Source of the DNA: Camellia lanceoleosa
Taxonomy: Eukaryota; Streptophyta; Magnoliopsida; Ericales; Theaceae
NCBI GenBank assembly: GCA_025200525.1
Contig: CM045770.1
Span: 90,296,084 to 90,360,083, forward strand
Direction of reading: 5' to 3'
Length of the DNA stretch: 64,000 bases
The notes under the pieces were generated by a model, which worked only from the letters and a program-made list of their open reading frames with translations, was not told where the DNA came from and did not search any database. Below, one piece after another: positions 22,421 to 34,079 of the stretch (positions are counted from its first letter, which is position 1; each line of letters begins with the position of its first letter). A program made the translations under genes and the position numbers.

Positions 22421-22640
22421 GTTTTAACCAAGTAAATATCAAATCCTAATACGTTTCACATAAAATGAACAAAGGTAGTGTAACCAACAGACGTACCTAA
22501 CCGTATCTCATATGGAAAAGGGGAAGGTTTTAACTAGGTAAACTTCAAATCCTAACACGTTTCACATGAAAGGAACAAAGGTGGTATAACCAATAGATGT
22601 ACCTAACCGTATCTCATACGGGAAAGAGGAAGGTTACATA
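22421..22640. repeat. 106-bp minisatellite in the 3' region of the Tat element (part 2)
   Basis: It resumes with GTTTTAACCAAGTAAATATC after the solo LTR and gives two more units. Both have CACGTTTCACATGAAA-like versions of the dyad, i.e. the G-box core is lost here. Confidence 0.88.
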
Positions 22641-22830
22641 TACACACGAACGATATACAAAATACGTATTACATACACATATATATACACAGGGGCAAAT
22701 TATATATGTATACGAATACACACACATACATATATATATATATACGGAGAAAATATATACATAGTTACATGTATACAGACATATACGTACATAATATAAT
22801 ACACACATACACATATATGTATACATATCT
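22641..22830. repeat. AT/CA-rich low-complexity tract
   Basis: Runs of ACACATACATATATATAT and ATACAC words; no coding content. It lies just upstream (plus strand) of the antisense ORF and could contain TATA-like sites. Confidence 0.75.
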
Positions 22831-23101
22831 CTATCTTTTTCGCTGTTTTTGTCTCTCTCTCTTTTCCTTCATCTTCTTTGAGTGTTGTGTCTAGCGCGCG
22901 ATTTCAACAATCGCAATGCCTGACCGACAGGCTGTCCCAATTCTTTATCACCTTATCCCAATATTTCTCATCTCTGTCTTTTTCTTCTTCTTTTTCATTC
23001 TCTTCTTAAGTTGAGGCCTGTAAGAGAGGTAGAGTAGAAGCTTGCAAACTTTCTTTGCCACCACTCTGTAACCTTTTTCTTTTGCATTACTCTCTTCTAC
23101 C

Positions 23102-23596
23102 ATGGCCTCTTCACACGGTTCTCTCACTCTTTTTCCAAACCTGAATGAGTCCACGATAGAGATGACCGATTTCGACTCCCCTAAACCTCAACTGCGGGCT
23201 CCTCCTCCTTCCTCTGTTTTCAGCTTTCCAGCGATGTCAGTTGAGCAAATAATGGCGGCACAGTCTGACATCGAAGAAAACTCGTATACGTTGAGGTCAT
23301 GTGTGGAGACCATAACTGCGGTCTCCAACTTGTCCCGTCGACTACAGAATAGGACGTTTGATGTACATTAGTTAATTGCACAACTTTCCCTGCTCCAACG
23401 TATGTACAAGAACTCTCGAGTTGAAATTAGTGCACTGAAAAAGCAGAACAAAGAACTAAAACAAACGGCCACCTCCATGGCCCGATTCAGAGTTCCTTCG
23501 CATAACTAATTTGATGGCGAGCAAGGAATAATCTCCTTCGGAAGCTCTGCCAAGGCCGAGGCAGAGTCTTCAAGAGCTTCAAAGGAGCAAAGATGA
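23102..23596 (+). pseudogene. Antisense additional ORF (aORF) of Tat element, interrupted
   Basis: The ATG at 23102 starts an open frame of 89 codons in antisense to gag-pol ([18 protein letters not shown]...). It ends at TAG 23369-23371, but the same frame continues with protein-like sequence, a heptad-patterned stretch and ALKKQNKELKQTATSM, to TAA at 23507, then an acidic/serine-rich tail to TGA at 23594. Both internal stops are one C-to-T step from Gln codons, so I read this as one gene of about 165 codons with two nonsense mutations. An AATAAA is at about 23794. Antisense ORFs between pol and the 3' LTR are described for Tat/Retand elements; function is unknown. The coiled-coil pattern suggests oligomerisation. 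I do not recognise a domain. Confidence 0.68.
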
Positions 23597-24864
23597 AGCG
23601 AGGTAGCTGATGGTAAAGTCAGACAACGAAACTGTGTTCAAATGAAGCCGGTTGTAATCTTTGTCACTGAGCTGCTGCCGGAAAATTGAGAAAATGCTAC
23701 TCTCTCTCTTATTTTTTGTTTGTTTGTTTGTGGGCACCTATAGTTTCAATTCCTTTTTGTATAACTTTGATCAGGGTTGATCCCTAGCATTTAATAAAAT
23801 GAGTTTGTTTTACAAATCTGGATGGCGTGAATGGCACAAAATTGAACATAAAAATCATTTTGTTTTGAATTTTGAACTTGCAAATGGTTGCATTTTAGTG
23901 AATTCTAAATTGAATATTGAGCCCATCATTGACCAAAACACAAAACACAACTTAATGAAATGAAAATGAAGCAAAAACCATCCCAAAACACACCCCTTTA
24001 TTCTTGTCGAAGCAAAATGAACGCAGAATAGAGCAACATTGGTCGACCACTCGACGGAAAAGTATCGCCAGCAACAACTACTGTGCATTTTCCGGCAATT
24101 GCTTGATTAAGGTGACAACAACTCGATAGTGTGGGTAAAAGACAAAAAACCTGACTCAACTGTGCCCCTAGTTCATCACTTTGTCCTTTTTTTTATTTTT
24201 CCTTTCTGCTAAAGCGATTTTGATTAACATGAGAGGTAAATTAGCACACTTGTTCCATTTTCTATCTTGAAATCATATGAGCCAAATTATGAGCACTGAA
24301 AATTTTTCTTTTTGGTCCAAAAAATGGTCTGAGTTTTGGAAAAATGAAATAATTTTTGAGAAAATCAGTCAACTTCATTAACAGTCCTTAAAATCTATTT
24401 TCATAAATGACCACTACTCGATCAATATGAAATCAACCCTTGAGATGTACAACTAAATTCGTCTTGCGACTGAACCCGTCATGAAGGAGAAATAGGACAA
24501 CTAAATCAAATGGGGATGTGCCAATCAAATATGGATAGCCGAGTCGAATAAAGATACACCAATCAAACATGGACGAGATGAGTGAGTTGAAAAATGATTA
24601 AGGCCGAACTTTAAGATGAAGTTGCTTACGTATCTTAAAGATATGAATCAGGCCATATATAGTTCTAATTAAGGTTCACTCGGGTATTGACACTCTCCTT
24701 TTATGCTCTAACTTTTGCCAAAGTCACTCTTTCGGGTTTTCAACCTTACGAGCTTTTCATTTTTTTTCATTTTTTTTGTCATTTTTTTATTTTCTAAATT
24801 TTTTTTTTTCCTACTCTAACTTTTACCTGGGTCGCCCTTTCGGGTTTTTAACCCAGCAAGCCTC
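23597..24864 (-). other. Non-coding 3' region of Tat element between integrase and aORF
   Basis: No recognisable protein on either strand. It includes T-rich runs (about 24757-24812) and a putative plus-strand polyadenylation signal AATAAA at about 23794 that would serve the antisense ORF. Confidence 0.5.
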
Positions 24865-26095
24865 TTAAGGGTAGTACTTCTTCAGCTTGTCCATGTTGAT
24901 TGGTTGTGAGAACTCCAAACCATCCAAATCCATAAGAATGACTACTTCTCCTGACCAGATTGATTTAATGATGTAGGGACCCATCCAATTGGGTCTAAAC
25001 TTGCCCCTAAGGTCGTAAATAGGAGATCGGTTATCTTTCAACACTAAGTCTCCTTCTCTCAAATTCCTAGATCTAACATTTTTGTTCAATGCTCTGGCAA
25101 TCCTACATTGATACCCCTGAATGTGGTATAACGCCTTCAATCTTCGCTCATAAAATAGCATCAGTTCCTCAAATCGATTCTATTGCCAATCAGCTTCTAT
25201 TATCTGACATTCAGCCATGATCCTCAATGAAGGCACTTCCAACTCAATCGGCAAAACAGCCTCCATTCCATATCCCAAAGAGTAAGAGGTCGCCCCTGTT
25301 GACGTTCGGATTGATGTCCTGTATCCCTAAAGTGCAAAAGGCAACTTATTTGGCCAATCTCTATAAGTTTCTACCATCTTGCACAGAATGGTCTTGATGT
25401 TCTTATTTACAGCTTCAATGGCTCCATTGGTTTGTGGCCTGTAAGTTGATGACTAGTGAAAAGCCACGTTATACTTCTCTAGTAGAACTACCACTTTTCC
25501 TTTGAAATGTGAGCCATTGTCTGAAATGAATTCGTTTGGCACCCCATATCTGCAAATAATGTTATTCTTGATAAATTTGGCCACGTGTGATGCTTTCAAC
25601 ATTGAATACGATTGTGCTTCAACCTACTTGGTAAAATAGTCAATGGCAACCAAGATAAACTGATGTCCATTTAAACTTTTCGGTGTGACTGCCTCGATGA
25701 TATCTATGCCCCAGACTGAGAAAGGCCAAGGCGAAGTCATGTTGTAGAGTTTTGATGGCGGGATGTTCATGCGATTGGCGTGGATTTGACATTTGTGGCA
25801 TTGCCTAACAAAGTTGATACAATCACTCTTCATGGTTAATCAGTAGTATCCTTGCCTAAGGATTTTTCTGGTTAGCATTATACCGTTCATATAGGCTTCA
25901 CATTCTCCTCAATGGATGGCTTCCATGATATGCTTTGCCTCTTCTTCCTCTACACACAGCTTGTGTATTCCCAGATGCCCTCTCATATATAACTTATCTC
26001 CAAAAATGACGAACTGAGTGGCCAGACGCCTCATCCCCCTTTTGTCTTTGGTGTTTGCCCCTTGTGGATATGTACCACTTTCCAGAAAATTCCAA
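24865..26095 (-). pseudogene. int: Degenerate integrase domain, Tat element
   Basis: Reading on the minus strand from about 26095, the HHCC zinc-binding region ends with CHKCQIHANR (about 25780-25800). The catalytic core follows: first Asp in WGIDII (about 25720), second in ISDNGS (about 25520) and Glu in NGAIEAVNKN (about 25410). So DDE is still present. The C-terminal part (24865-25161) has REGDLVLKDN and LRGKFRPNWMGPYIIK, typical of plant gypsy integrases, ending KLKKYYP. Breaks include a TAG shortly before the Glu, where STYRPQTNG follows, and further stops near 25180 and 25330. No chromodomain is seen, as expected for Tat. Confidence 0.87.
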
Positions 26096-26106
26096 ATATC
26101 AAAATA

Positions 26107-26610
26107 CTAAGGGTTTTCATCTTGAACTTCTTCCGTTGTGGCTATCATTTCATACGCAGGGGTGTACCTTTGTTCTATAAGGATCGGGCGCATCTTAACC
26201 CCGACCGATATATTTATCATTGATGCCAAGGTTGCCAATGCATTAGCAAATTGGTTGTTCTCTCTTATCAGGTGTGTAAAAGTTAGTTTTTCGAACCCCG
26301 GGATCAAGATGTCCAAGATCTGATGGTAGACTTTCATTTTTTCCTCTTTAACTTTCCAATCTCCGTTGGCTTAAGAGACGACCAAGTTCGAGTCCCCGAT
26401 CACATCCAACCTTATTGACTCTAGTTCCAAGGCTACTTCCAATCCGGCAATGCACACCTCATACTTTGCTTGGTTGTTAGATACCCTGAATCGAAGTATG
26501 AAAGCAAAGGGAAAATGGGAATCATCCGGCGCTATGAGCAACACGCCTATCCCATAGCCAAATTGATTAGACGCTCCATCAAAGTACAACTTCCAAGTGT
26601 CTTCTTCCAT
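26107..26610 (-). pseudogene. Second (archaeal-type) RNase H-like domain, Tat element
   Basis: The minus-strand frame from 26610 has WKLYFDGASNQFGYGIGVLL, containing the first catalytic Asp, then NNQAKYEVCIAGLEVAL and IGDSNLVVS, with the third-Asp region; the part to 26107 has RENNQFANALATLASM. These blocks mark the additional archaeal-like RNase H of Tat-lineage elements. The usual NNEAEYEA is here NNQAKYEV, so the catalytic Glu position appears changed to Lys. A stop separates the two parts near 26370. Confidence 0.78.
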
Positions 26611-26629
26611 TTACATGACCTCTTTATCT

Positions 26630-27261
26630 GGAAATGAGTACTCCATATCTTCTTCTCCTTCAATTAGGTGATCAGCCAAAAATTCTACTATGGCCCTTCC
26701 TTTAACATATTTACGAGTGACATACTTAAGGTCAAATTTGGAAAGCAAAAGCAACTAACGAGCTAGCATACTGGTACGTGCTAGTTTCTCAAAAAGATAT
26801 CTGATTGGGTCTAATCTTGAAACCAAAATTACCGAGTGAGCTAACAAGTAGTGTCTCAACTTCCTGGTGGCCCATATTAAAGCTAAGCAAAGCTTTTTCT
26901 AAAGGAGTATAGCGAGTCTCATATTCAAGCATCTTTTTACTTAACTAGTAAATGGCCTTCTCCACTTTCTCATCTGACTCTTGTGCAAGCATACATCCCA
27001 TAGTTGATTCGGTCACTGATAAGTACAGGATTAGCGGATTCCCTGGCTCAGGTGGTGATAACACAGGTGCATTTCGCAAATACTGCTTGAATTGCTCGAA
27101 CACAAATTGACATCGATTATCTCATTGGAACTTTTTCCCTTTTTTTAGGAGACCAAACAGTGGTTCACAAGTCAAGGTTAGCTTTGAAATAAACCTCCTT
27201 ATGAATTGCACCTTTCCTAGAAAATCCCGCACCTCCTTTTCAGTCATTGGTGGCGGCATTT
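26630..27261 (-). pseudogene. First RNase H domain (gypsy-type), degenerate, Tat element
   Basis: On the minus strand the stretch after the reverse transcriptase reads as FEQFKQYLRNAPVLSPPEPG, LILYLSVTESTMGCMLAQES, KAIYYLSKKMLEYETRYTPL and KYVKGRAIVEFLADH. This is the classic RT connection plus RNase H of plant gypsy elements. Frameshifts or stops occur around 26760-26900. Confidence 0.75.
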
Positions 27262-28287
27262 TTAAGATGGCCTTAATTTTGATGGATCAACTTTGATTCC
27301 TCGCTCTGTGATTAGAAATCCCAATATCTTGCCCGCAGTTACCCCAAAGGTGCATTTTTGTAGATTCTGCCTTAGCCTGTATTCCCTAATTCTCTCAAAG
27401 AATTTCTTCAATGCAGTGTAATGGCTTTCCCGATTTTTGGACTTGACAATCATGTCATCTACATACACCTCAACTTCCTTATGGATCATATCATGCAAAA
27501 GAGTGGTAGTAGCTCCTTGATAATTGGCCTCGACATTCTTCAAACCGAATGGCATAACCCTGTAGTAGTATATCCCCCATGGTGTGGTAAATGTTGTCTT
27601 TTCTCTGTCCTCTAGAACCATAAGGATCTGGTTATACCTTGAAAAACCATCCATGAATGACAGTAAGGCACGCCCTGCAATGAAGTCTACCAATTTGTCA
27701 ATATGTGGCAATGGGAAATCATCCTTTGGACTAGCCTTATTCAAATCCTGGAAATCAACACAAACTTAGATTCTTCCATCTTTCTTCAGAACTAGGACAA
27801 TATTGGCTAACCAAGTAGGATATTCTGATACGAGCAAAAACCCAGCATTGATTTGCTTGATAACCTCTTCTTTAATTTTCAAGGCTCAATCCGGAAGAAT
27901 TCTGCGAAGCTTCTGTTTGACAGGTCGAGCCTCAGGGTCGAAAGAGATCCTATGTTGTACAATCTCAAGGTCAATTCCTGGCATGTCTTCGTATGACCAT
28001 GCAAAAACATCTTTGAATTCTTTTAATAAAGCAACTAATTGTTCACGTTCCTTTGAAGACAATGTAGAACCAATTTGGATCAAGCGAGGATCTTTTCCAG
28101 TATCCACATTTACAAAAACAATTTCATTCACTAATGGCTTAGCACACCTTTCTTCCTCCCAGTCGATTGAATTTTTTAAAGCCCAAGGAATTTCTTTCTC
28201 TTCATTTTTATCAAGATCTTGAAAATTTTGGATAATGTTATGAACTATGGACATAGAAAAGTAAGCGGAAATCATATCTTCATTCAA
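27262..28287 (-). pseudogene. rt: Degenerate reverse transcriptase, Tat element
   Basis: Minus-strand frame. The N-terminal part (27886-28287) has FAWSYEDMPGIDLEIVQHRI and ARPVKQKLRR. Stops then occur near 27880 and 27770. The palm domain (27262-27744) follows with MDGFSRYNQI (first Asp), PFGLKN and the catalytic YVDD at 27454-27465, so all catalytic aspartates survive. The final part CTFGVTAGKILGFLITERGI is the end of the RT core. It would copy element RNA into cDNA inside Gag particles. Most conserved blocks of Gag-Pol in this element read in the same minus frame, which argues for a single original polyprotein. Confidence 0.9.
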
Positions 28288-28315
28288 AGCCTCGGGCTCA
28301 CAAGTTGCAACAGAC

Positions 28316-28881
28316 TCAAAAGAGAAAGCAAAAAGAAGACTCAGACATTTTAGATAAACTTAAATCTGTCTCCAACCCCATAGGCCCATCGGACTCAGAC
28401 TTAACAGCCAATTCAGAATTCCTAATACAACTCTTTTTAAAATGCCAATTTATTTGTGAGCCATTCACTGCATCCATGATGAAGCTTGAGCAGCCAGCAG
28501 GTACCTTTTCTCCGATCATGACAGTGGTCATATCCCTCAAATTCATCGGTTCAGTGCTAGAATGCAATTCTGTTAGTAAATCAGCAGTGTTAGACCCAGA
28601 ATTTCCTTTGTGCTACTTTCTGATCTGACTTCTCTATCTTGTCCGATGTCGATAATAGGATCTACCCACTCCTCGTCACTGTCGGAGAGTTGATGATCAA
28701 AGAAGATCTCAAACCTAGTGTATCTCTTTCTCTCCACTTGATCAATCCAAGGCTCAGGGAAACCACAGAAAGGGAAGTCTTCTCTTTGGCAAACAAAGCG
28801 TCTGTTCAAGGTCCCATGGATTGGCCTATAAGCCAGCTCATACTTCTTTGTCGTCTTCTTTATATTGATTCTCTCTCTCAT
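28316..28881 (-). pseudogene. Pol linker between protease and reverse transcriptase, Tat element
   Basis: Two open stretches (28573-28881 and 28316-28567, in different frames) link protease and RT. They contain QREDFPFCGFPEPWIDQ and an acidic DSDEEWVDP stretch. No known domain; their position fits the variable linker of Tat polyproteins. Confidence 0.5.
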
Positions 28882-29085
28882 TTCCTTTCCTTTCTTCTCC
28901 TAGTCTTCTACTATTGGTTCATATCCCAACCCAAATGCATGTGGATTGTGGATTACCTTAGTTATCTCTGTGGTGCCTTGTTGGCCACTACTTACCAATC
29001 CAGATCCTAGGATGTGTTCTAGCTTGTTCATCATATAGACTAACTAAGCACTTAGATGTGTACCCTTCTCTTTTGCCATGATTGT

Positions 29086-29942
29086 CTACACTAGCCATGC
29101 TTCTGCTAAGGTAAAACTCGAGAGAAAAACATCTTTACTCCCATGTTGTACTTCCAGTACTTCTGGAGGAGAGTGGATTATAGAGTTGCCAAAAATTGTG
29201 GCAATCCCTCTATTGTGCAAGTACTTCACCAACTGGTGTACGGTTGAAGATACCACTTTCATCTTATGCAACCAAGGCCTACCCAACAATAGGTTGAAAG
29301 TTGCAGGACATTCATGACATGGAATTTTGCCTCATGCTCAGAGGGACCAACTAATATTTGGACCTTGAAAGTCCCCATAACATTCCTGCTGGTGTTGTCA
29401 TATGCCCGAATAACTTGGCTTGTTGACGTGAAGTTAGTCGGCTTTAACCCAATCGCATAAGCAGTCCTTGCCGGGCACACATTAATGGTTGAACCAGTAT
29501 CAACCAAAACTACTGGAATCCACTTCTTTCTATACTCCAAGGCCACATACAAAGGCTTGTTATGGTTAACCCCCTCAGGTGGTAACTCTTTGTCTGTAAA
29601 TGATAACATAGGGGTCGTGTCTCTAGATATAATGAAAGATACTAACTGATCTGGCGTTATCTCAGTGGATAGCTTGACCTTGTTTAAGGCTAACAACATT
29701 GCTTGTCGGTGTTCTTGGGAAGCCATAAATAGACCCGAAATGGAAATGTTTGCCTGGATCTTTTTCAATTGTTTTAGAACTAGGTCTTCTTCTACCTTTT
29801 TCTCTTTTTCTTTCTCTTTCTCTTTTTCTACCTCTTTATCTTTGCCAGAGGGCTTTTCTTGGTCTAGATGTGGAGGCTTGAAGTAGCGCCCACTCCTGGT
29901 CAAATGATCAATTTCATCTGCATACCAACTCTCATCCGGCAC
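29086..29942 (-). pseudogene. pr: Degenerate aspartic protease, Tat element
   Basis: The minus-strand frame from 29942 begins with YADEIDHLTRSGRYFKPP and a lysine/glutamate-rich tract, then the catalytic motif VLVDTGSTINVCP (about 29475-29515). A frameshift near 29285 moves the reading to the frame of 29086-29289, which starts LGRPWLHKMKVVSSTVHQL, the usual C-terminal block of gypsy proteases. The active-site Asp is intact. It would cleave the Gag-Pol polyprotein during particle maturation. Confidence 0.85.
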
Positions 29943-30227
29943 ATTGTTTATCTATTCATCATCAATGTGGTTGAGTTGTAGGTCATTATCATCTCACTAT
30001 TCGCCTTCGTTGACTGAAGGGCAATTATCTAGCGCTCCTTGAATCATTTCCACAGTATGCTTTTAATGGCTTTCTGGTTCTTCTTCTTTTTCCCTGGAAC
30101 TCTTTCCTTTACCACATTCAACAGGTTTTCTGAAATCAAGTCTCAGTTTACCCCCTTTTCTTTCAGTTTCCTCATTAGAAGCTTCATTACCGCTTGCCCA
30201 ACCGTGACTGTTATTCTTCAGTTCCCA

Positions 30228-30518
30228 CTATCCCATCTGCACATTCCCAAGGTCTAATTCTTCAAAGAAATGAAGATTCGCTAAGTCCTCCTCTAGGTCA
30301 GCCAAATCATCCAATCCCTTTTCAAGTACATCCTCTCTGACAACATTGATAGAAAATGAGTCAGGAAAATCAACCTCAAGCTTTAGTTGACCATTGGGAA
30401 CAATATACCAGCTAGGATCATACTTTTTCTCTGATAGTTTGCTAGCCTCAAGCATAGGTACTACCACCATAGGGATTTTGGGTTTTGGTTGGGTTGGAGG
30501 TGCATTCATCATGCACAA
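30228..30518 (-). pseudogene. Gag-protease linker, Tat element
   Basis: A minus-strand frame in the protease frame with an acidic stretch rich in E, D and L (about 30240-30330). No zinc knuckle is visible. Positioned between gag and protease; function unknown. Confidence 0.4.
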
Positions 30519-30945
30519 CTCAGTGCCTTCAGGAATATGTACCTCAGGTTTTGGTAAATGGGTAGGTGTGATATAGATATTGGGTTAAAGGTAGATGAAA
30601 GTGTATGGATGAGGTTTAGATGAGGAGGTGGTGGAACTCTATCATGGGGTAGCAACGGGTTGGTAGTGACGTTGGGTTTTGGTGGTTGTGGGGGAGTTAT
30701 GACTTTATTGTCTATGAGATCTTGGATCTCATAACGGAGATGAAATCAACGGTCTGTGTCATGTCCTAGTTGTTAGTGGAAAACATAGTGTTGGGTATGG
30801 TTATGTTTGGCTAGGAGAGGTTCGGGAAGAGGTCGGGGTTCCAAAGGCTTCAAATACCCTCTTTTGTCAAGATTTTCATTGCTTTGGAGAGTGACATATA
30901 GAGAGGGGTGAATGTTCTGATTAGGGCTGGGGTTGTGTTCGTTGT

Positions 30946-31790
30946 TTACGGGCCAGCATGAGCAAAAGAGTCGGCTGTTTTAGTGGTGGTGGCAACCAAG
31001 TTGATTTCAGAGGGCTTCACAGCTGTGTTACCACTGGTGGTAGCATTGGAACTGCCCCCGAAGGTCTTCCATATTGACTCTTTGTCATCAATGATGATTC
31101 CCTGTTTGATTGCATCTTTTATTTGGACCCCCATTTCATGTAATTCTTTAAAAGTAAATAGGGGAAGAACTATCATTTTTTGAAGCATCTTGCCATGCAA
31201 ATTCCTGACCACCATGCGAATTTGATCTCTTTCTGGTGGCCTATTGGTTATCATCGCTACCTTGGCCCTTCATCTGGTGATGAAAGCCACGAAACTTTCA
31301 TTGGGCTCTGAAGAAGTGGCCTCTAATTCCCGAGTCGTCATTTCAATCTGGGTGTTATAAGCATACTAGGTGATAAAGGCCTCGACTAACTCTTCCCAAC
31401 TTTGTTTTACCAACTCTTCTAACTTGGCATACCAGATGACAGTCACTCCTGACAAAGTTCATTCGAGCAAAGAGAGCCTTTGCAGACGAGTCAAGCCCAT
31501 AGGCTTTAAGACATCAGAGAATAGGCGAATGTGCACCATTGGGTCACCGGAGCCATCAAACCTTTCAATGTGTGGCATTTTGAACCATTCTGGCAACTTC
31601 ACAACTGTCTCAGTGTACCCGTCTTCGATGTTCGGGATTAAATTGACTCTTTGTGACCTTTTGAAAAGTTTTTCCAACTTAGACAGCTTCAATATAGTTA
31701 GGTCAGACTCAGGTGCCTCGGAGGAAAAGATCCCTCCCGCTGGATGTGAAAGAGGAAATGATGAAAGCCACGAAACTTTCATTGGGCTTT
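30946..31790 (-). pseudogene. gag: Degenerate Gag, Tat element
   Basis: The minus-strand part 31459-31782 holds KLPEWFKMPHIERFDGSGDP and HIRLFSDVLKPMGL, typical of the capsid region of plant Tat-type Gag ('...FDGTGDP..H...Y...'). The stretch to 31255 is interrupted by stops, and 30946-31254 continues in the same frame with NRPPERDQIRMVVRNLHGKM. The gene is scrambled by partial duplications: a ~100-bp segment at 31278-31378 recurs at 31758-31859 and partly at 31898-31952, so the original start is not identifiable. Confidence 0.8.
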
Positions 31791-31952
31791 GAAGAAGTGG
31801 CCTCTAATTCCCGAGTCGTCATTTCAATCTGGGTGTTATAAGCATACTAGGTGATAAAGAGGAAAAGATCCCTCCCGCTGGATGTGAAAGAGGAAATGAT
31901 GAAAGCCACGAAACTTTCATTGGGCTCTGAAGAAGTGTTATAAGCATACTAG

Positions 31953-32804
31953 TTGAGTGGTGATGATTTAGTAGGTGAAGAAGGGGTATTTTGGACAGTT
32001 GATGAAGCTTTTGCTTTTCTTCATGTAACCGGTGATAAAGAAACTAACCCTAGCTGACCTTGAACCAAATCTACACTTTTGCAAAGTCTACCAAAAATGA
32101 GTCCACAAAACTTGGGGGATATCAGACCTTTTGAAAGCTATAGTGCTCGACTACCTTGCTGAAACAAAACGGGACCCCCAATTAGAATTTCATTAGCATC
32201 CCAGCTCTACTGATTATTGCTAACTCATGTTGAAAAACTGAACTCAACCCCACAAACTGAAATGACTGAACCACTCATCTAAATTTGAGAATCCCCATAC
32301 ATTGCACATAACACATAGCAGGAAAGAGAACTAACACCTTTATGGGGGCTAGGGTTACCCTATCTTAACTTTGAAATGATCTAAGGTTTCACTATTCAAA
32401 CAAGTGGCATCATACATCCTAGAAATGGGAGAGCATTCTGTCCTAATTTTGGAAGGTACTATAGCTCATTATATGCACAAGGTTAGCTCTACTCTAGGAG
32501 TTGAAGTTAAGGTGACATTACCAAAGAGTCATTTGGGTCATAACCAATGAAGATCTTAGGAAATCAGAAGAGTCAATATAGCCTCTCTTCAAAGTCTGAG
32601 AACCTTTAGATCTCAAAAGATTATAACACAAGGCTTCTAAAGTAACATAGAGATAGGTGTAGTGTCACAAAAAGTGTGCTTGTGTTCCCACCAGTATCTG
32701 GGCAACACAAGAACTTTAAGTGCACTAACACATGCAACGCAATAAACATATAATTAAAAATAAAAGTCATATCATGAAATTCGAGTCAAGGTTTAATAAA
32801 ATCT
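31953..32804 (-). other. Leader region of Tat element between primer site and gag
   Basis: Minus-strand untranslated leader; no recognisable protein. Confidence 0.5.
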
Positions 32805-32819
32805 CCAGCAGAGTCGCCA
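32805..32819 (-). promoter_or_regulatory. Primer-binding site of Tat element
   Basis: On the minus strand TGGCGACTCTGCTGG begins five bases after the 5' LTR end. This sequence class is usual for Tat/Ogre elements and is reported as complementary to tRNA-Arg; the tRNA assignment is from knowledge of the family, not tested here. Confidence 0.7.
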
Positions 32820-34079
32820 AAAACTGTAACATGCCTAGGGGGTACCCGTGCACATTAGACAGTTCGGACCCTCGGTCTCTTTGATCTACTCTCACTAGTG
32901 CAATGTGAAATATAGATGAGAGTCCAGATTTGGCAACTTTTAGAAAATCCATTTTATTGTAAAACCTTTTGCCAAAAATGAATTACATCATCAAATCTCA
33001 GAGTCGCCACCTAATATTTTTGGAAAATTAGGAAACCCATGACTCGTGCCAAGGCCACTGTTCGTCATAACCAAAGTTGTCTTGGTTCATTAATTGAGTA
33101 CCCCCACTCACCCGATCAAAAGATCGGCCTTTACTAAACCATTATATGAATTTTATTTATTTTTTATGTTCATATTTTGATTATTTAATAAATCCTAAAA
33201 ATTACTATGTGAAGCATACAAGTATAGACTATGTCATTTATTTTGAAATAATTTGATTTCATGTAGTTTTGAAAGAGTTTTGGAGATGAACAACCCAAAT
33301 AAATTGAGTTTACAAACATGAAAAGCAATACTATTCCAAATTAAGCAACACAATCTCCATCCACTGGCATTCATACAGTTATATCAAGTAAGCAAATAGC
33401 CACATTGTAGGATGCTTAAACATACTAAGAAAAAAACACACAAACGGGATGCTAAAGCATAAAAACTTACATATTTACCAACGTCTCACAAACATCTACA
33501 AAACAAAGTTAGTAAAACATGTAAGATCTTATATACAAAATCCTAATGCAATTCACTCATGAGATGCAACGAAAGATTCGGCTTCTAAGATATGACATGT
33601 GAATCATCTCAAGAACATGAGGTAGCACACATAATCACATAAGAATTTATTAAATCCACAAATACAAACTTAGCCAAATCAAGATGCATGAAACATGGAT
33701 GCAAAGTATGGATATAACGACAAAAAATAAAATAAAATAAAATAAACATAATGCACATTAACAAATAAGGAAAACTAGTAAAAGAACGGGATAGACAGAA
33801 GTGGGGTAGGAAATTATTACAACACTTTGAATAAATTATTACAAACCAAATTACAGGAGAGGTGAGGAGAATATTACAACAAAATAAAAACCTCACAATA
33901 CACTAAAAATAAAATAAACAAAAGAAAAAAAAAAGTTTTATGTGCCTTGGAAATCACCAAAAGTTGGTTAACATCGGAAGACAACGTCGTCATGTCTAAA
34001 AGAAGCTAATCGGCTGGCCAACTAGCCATAGTAAAACCTGTCGTATTGCAAAACTAAGAAAAGGAAGAAATAATAAATA

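Noticed and set aside
22614..22894. Tyr/Cys-rich or Thr-rich small proteins
   Set aside because: Artefact of the TA/CA low-complexity tract.
27262..28287. Endogenous pararetrovirus (caulimovirus-type) reverse transcriptase
   Set aside because: Order protease-RT-RNase H-second RNase H-integrase, an integrase with DDE, and long LTRs show a Tat-lineage LTR retrotransposon; no movement or coat protein is seen.
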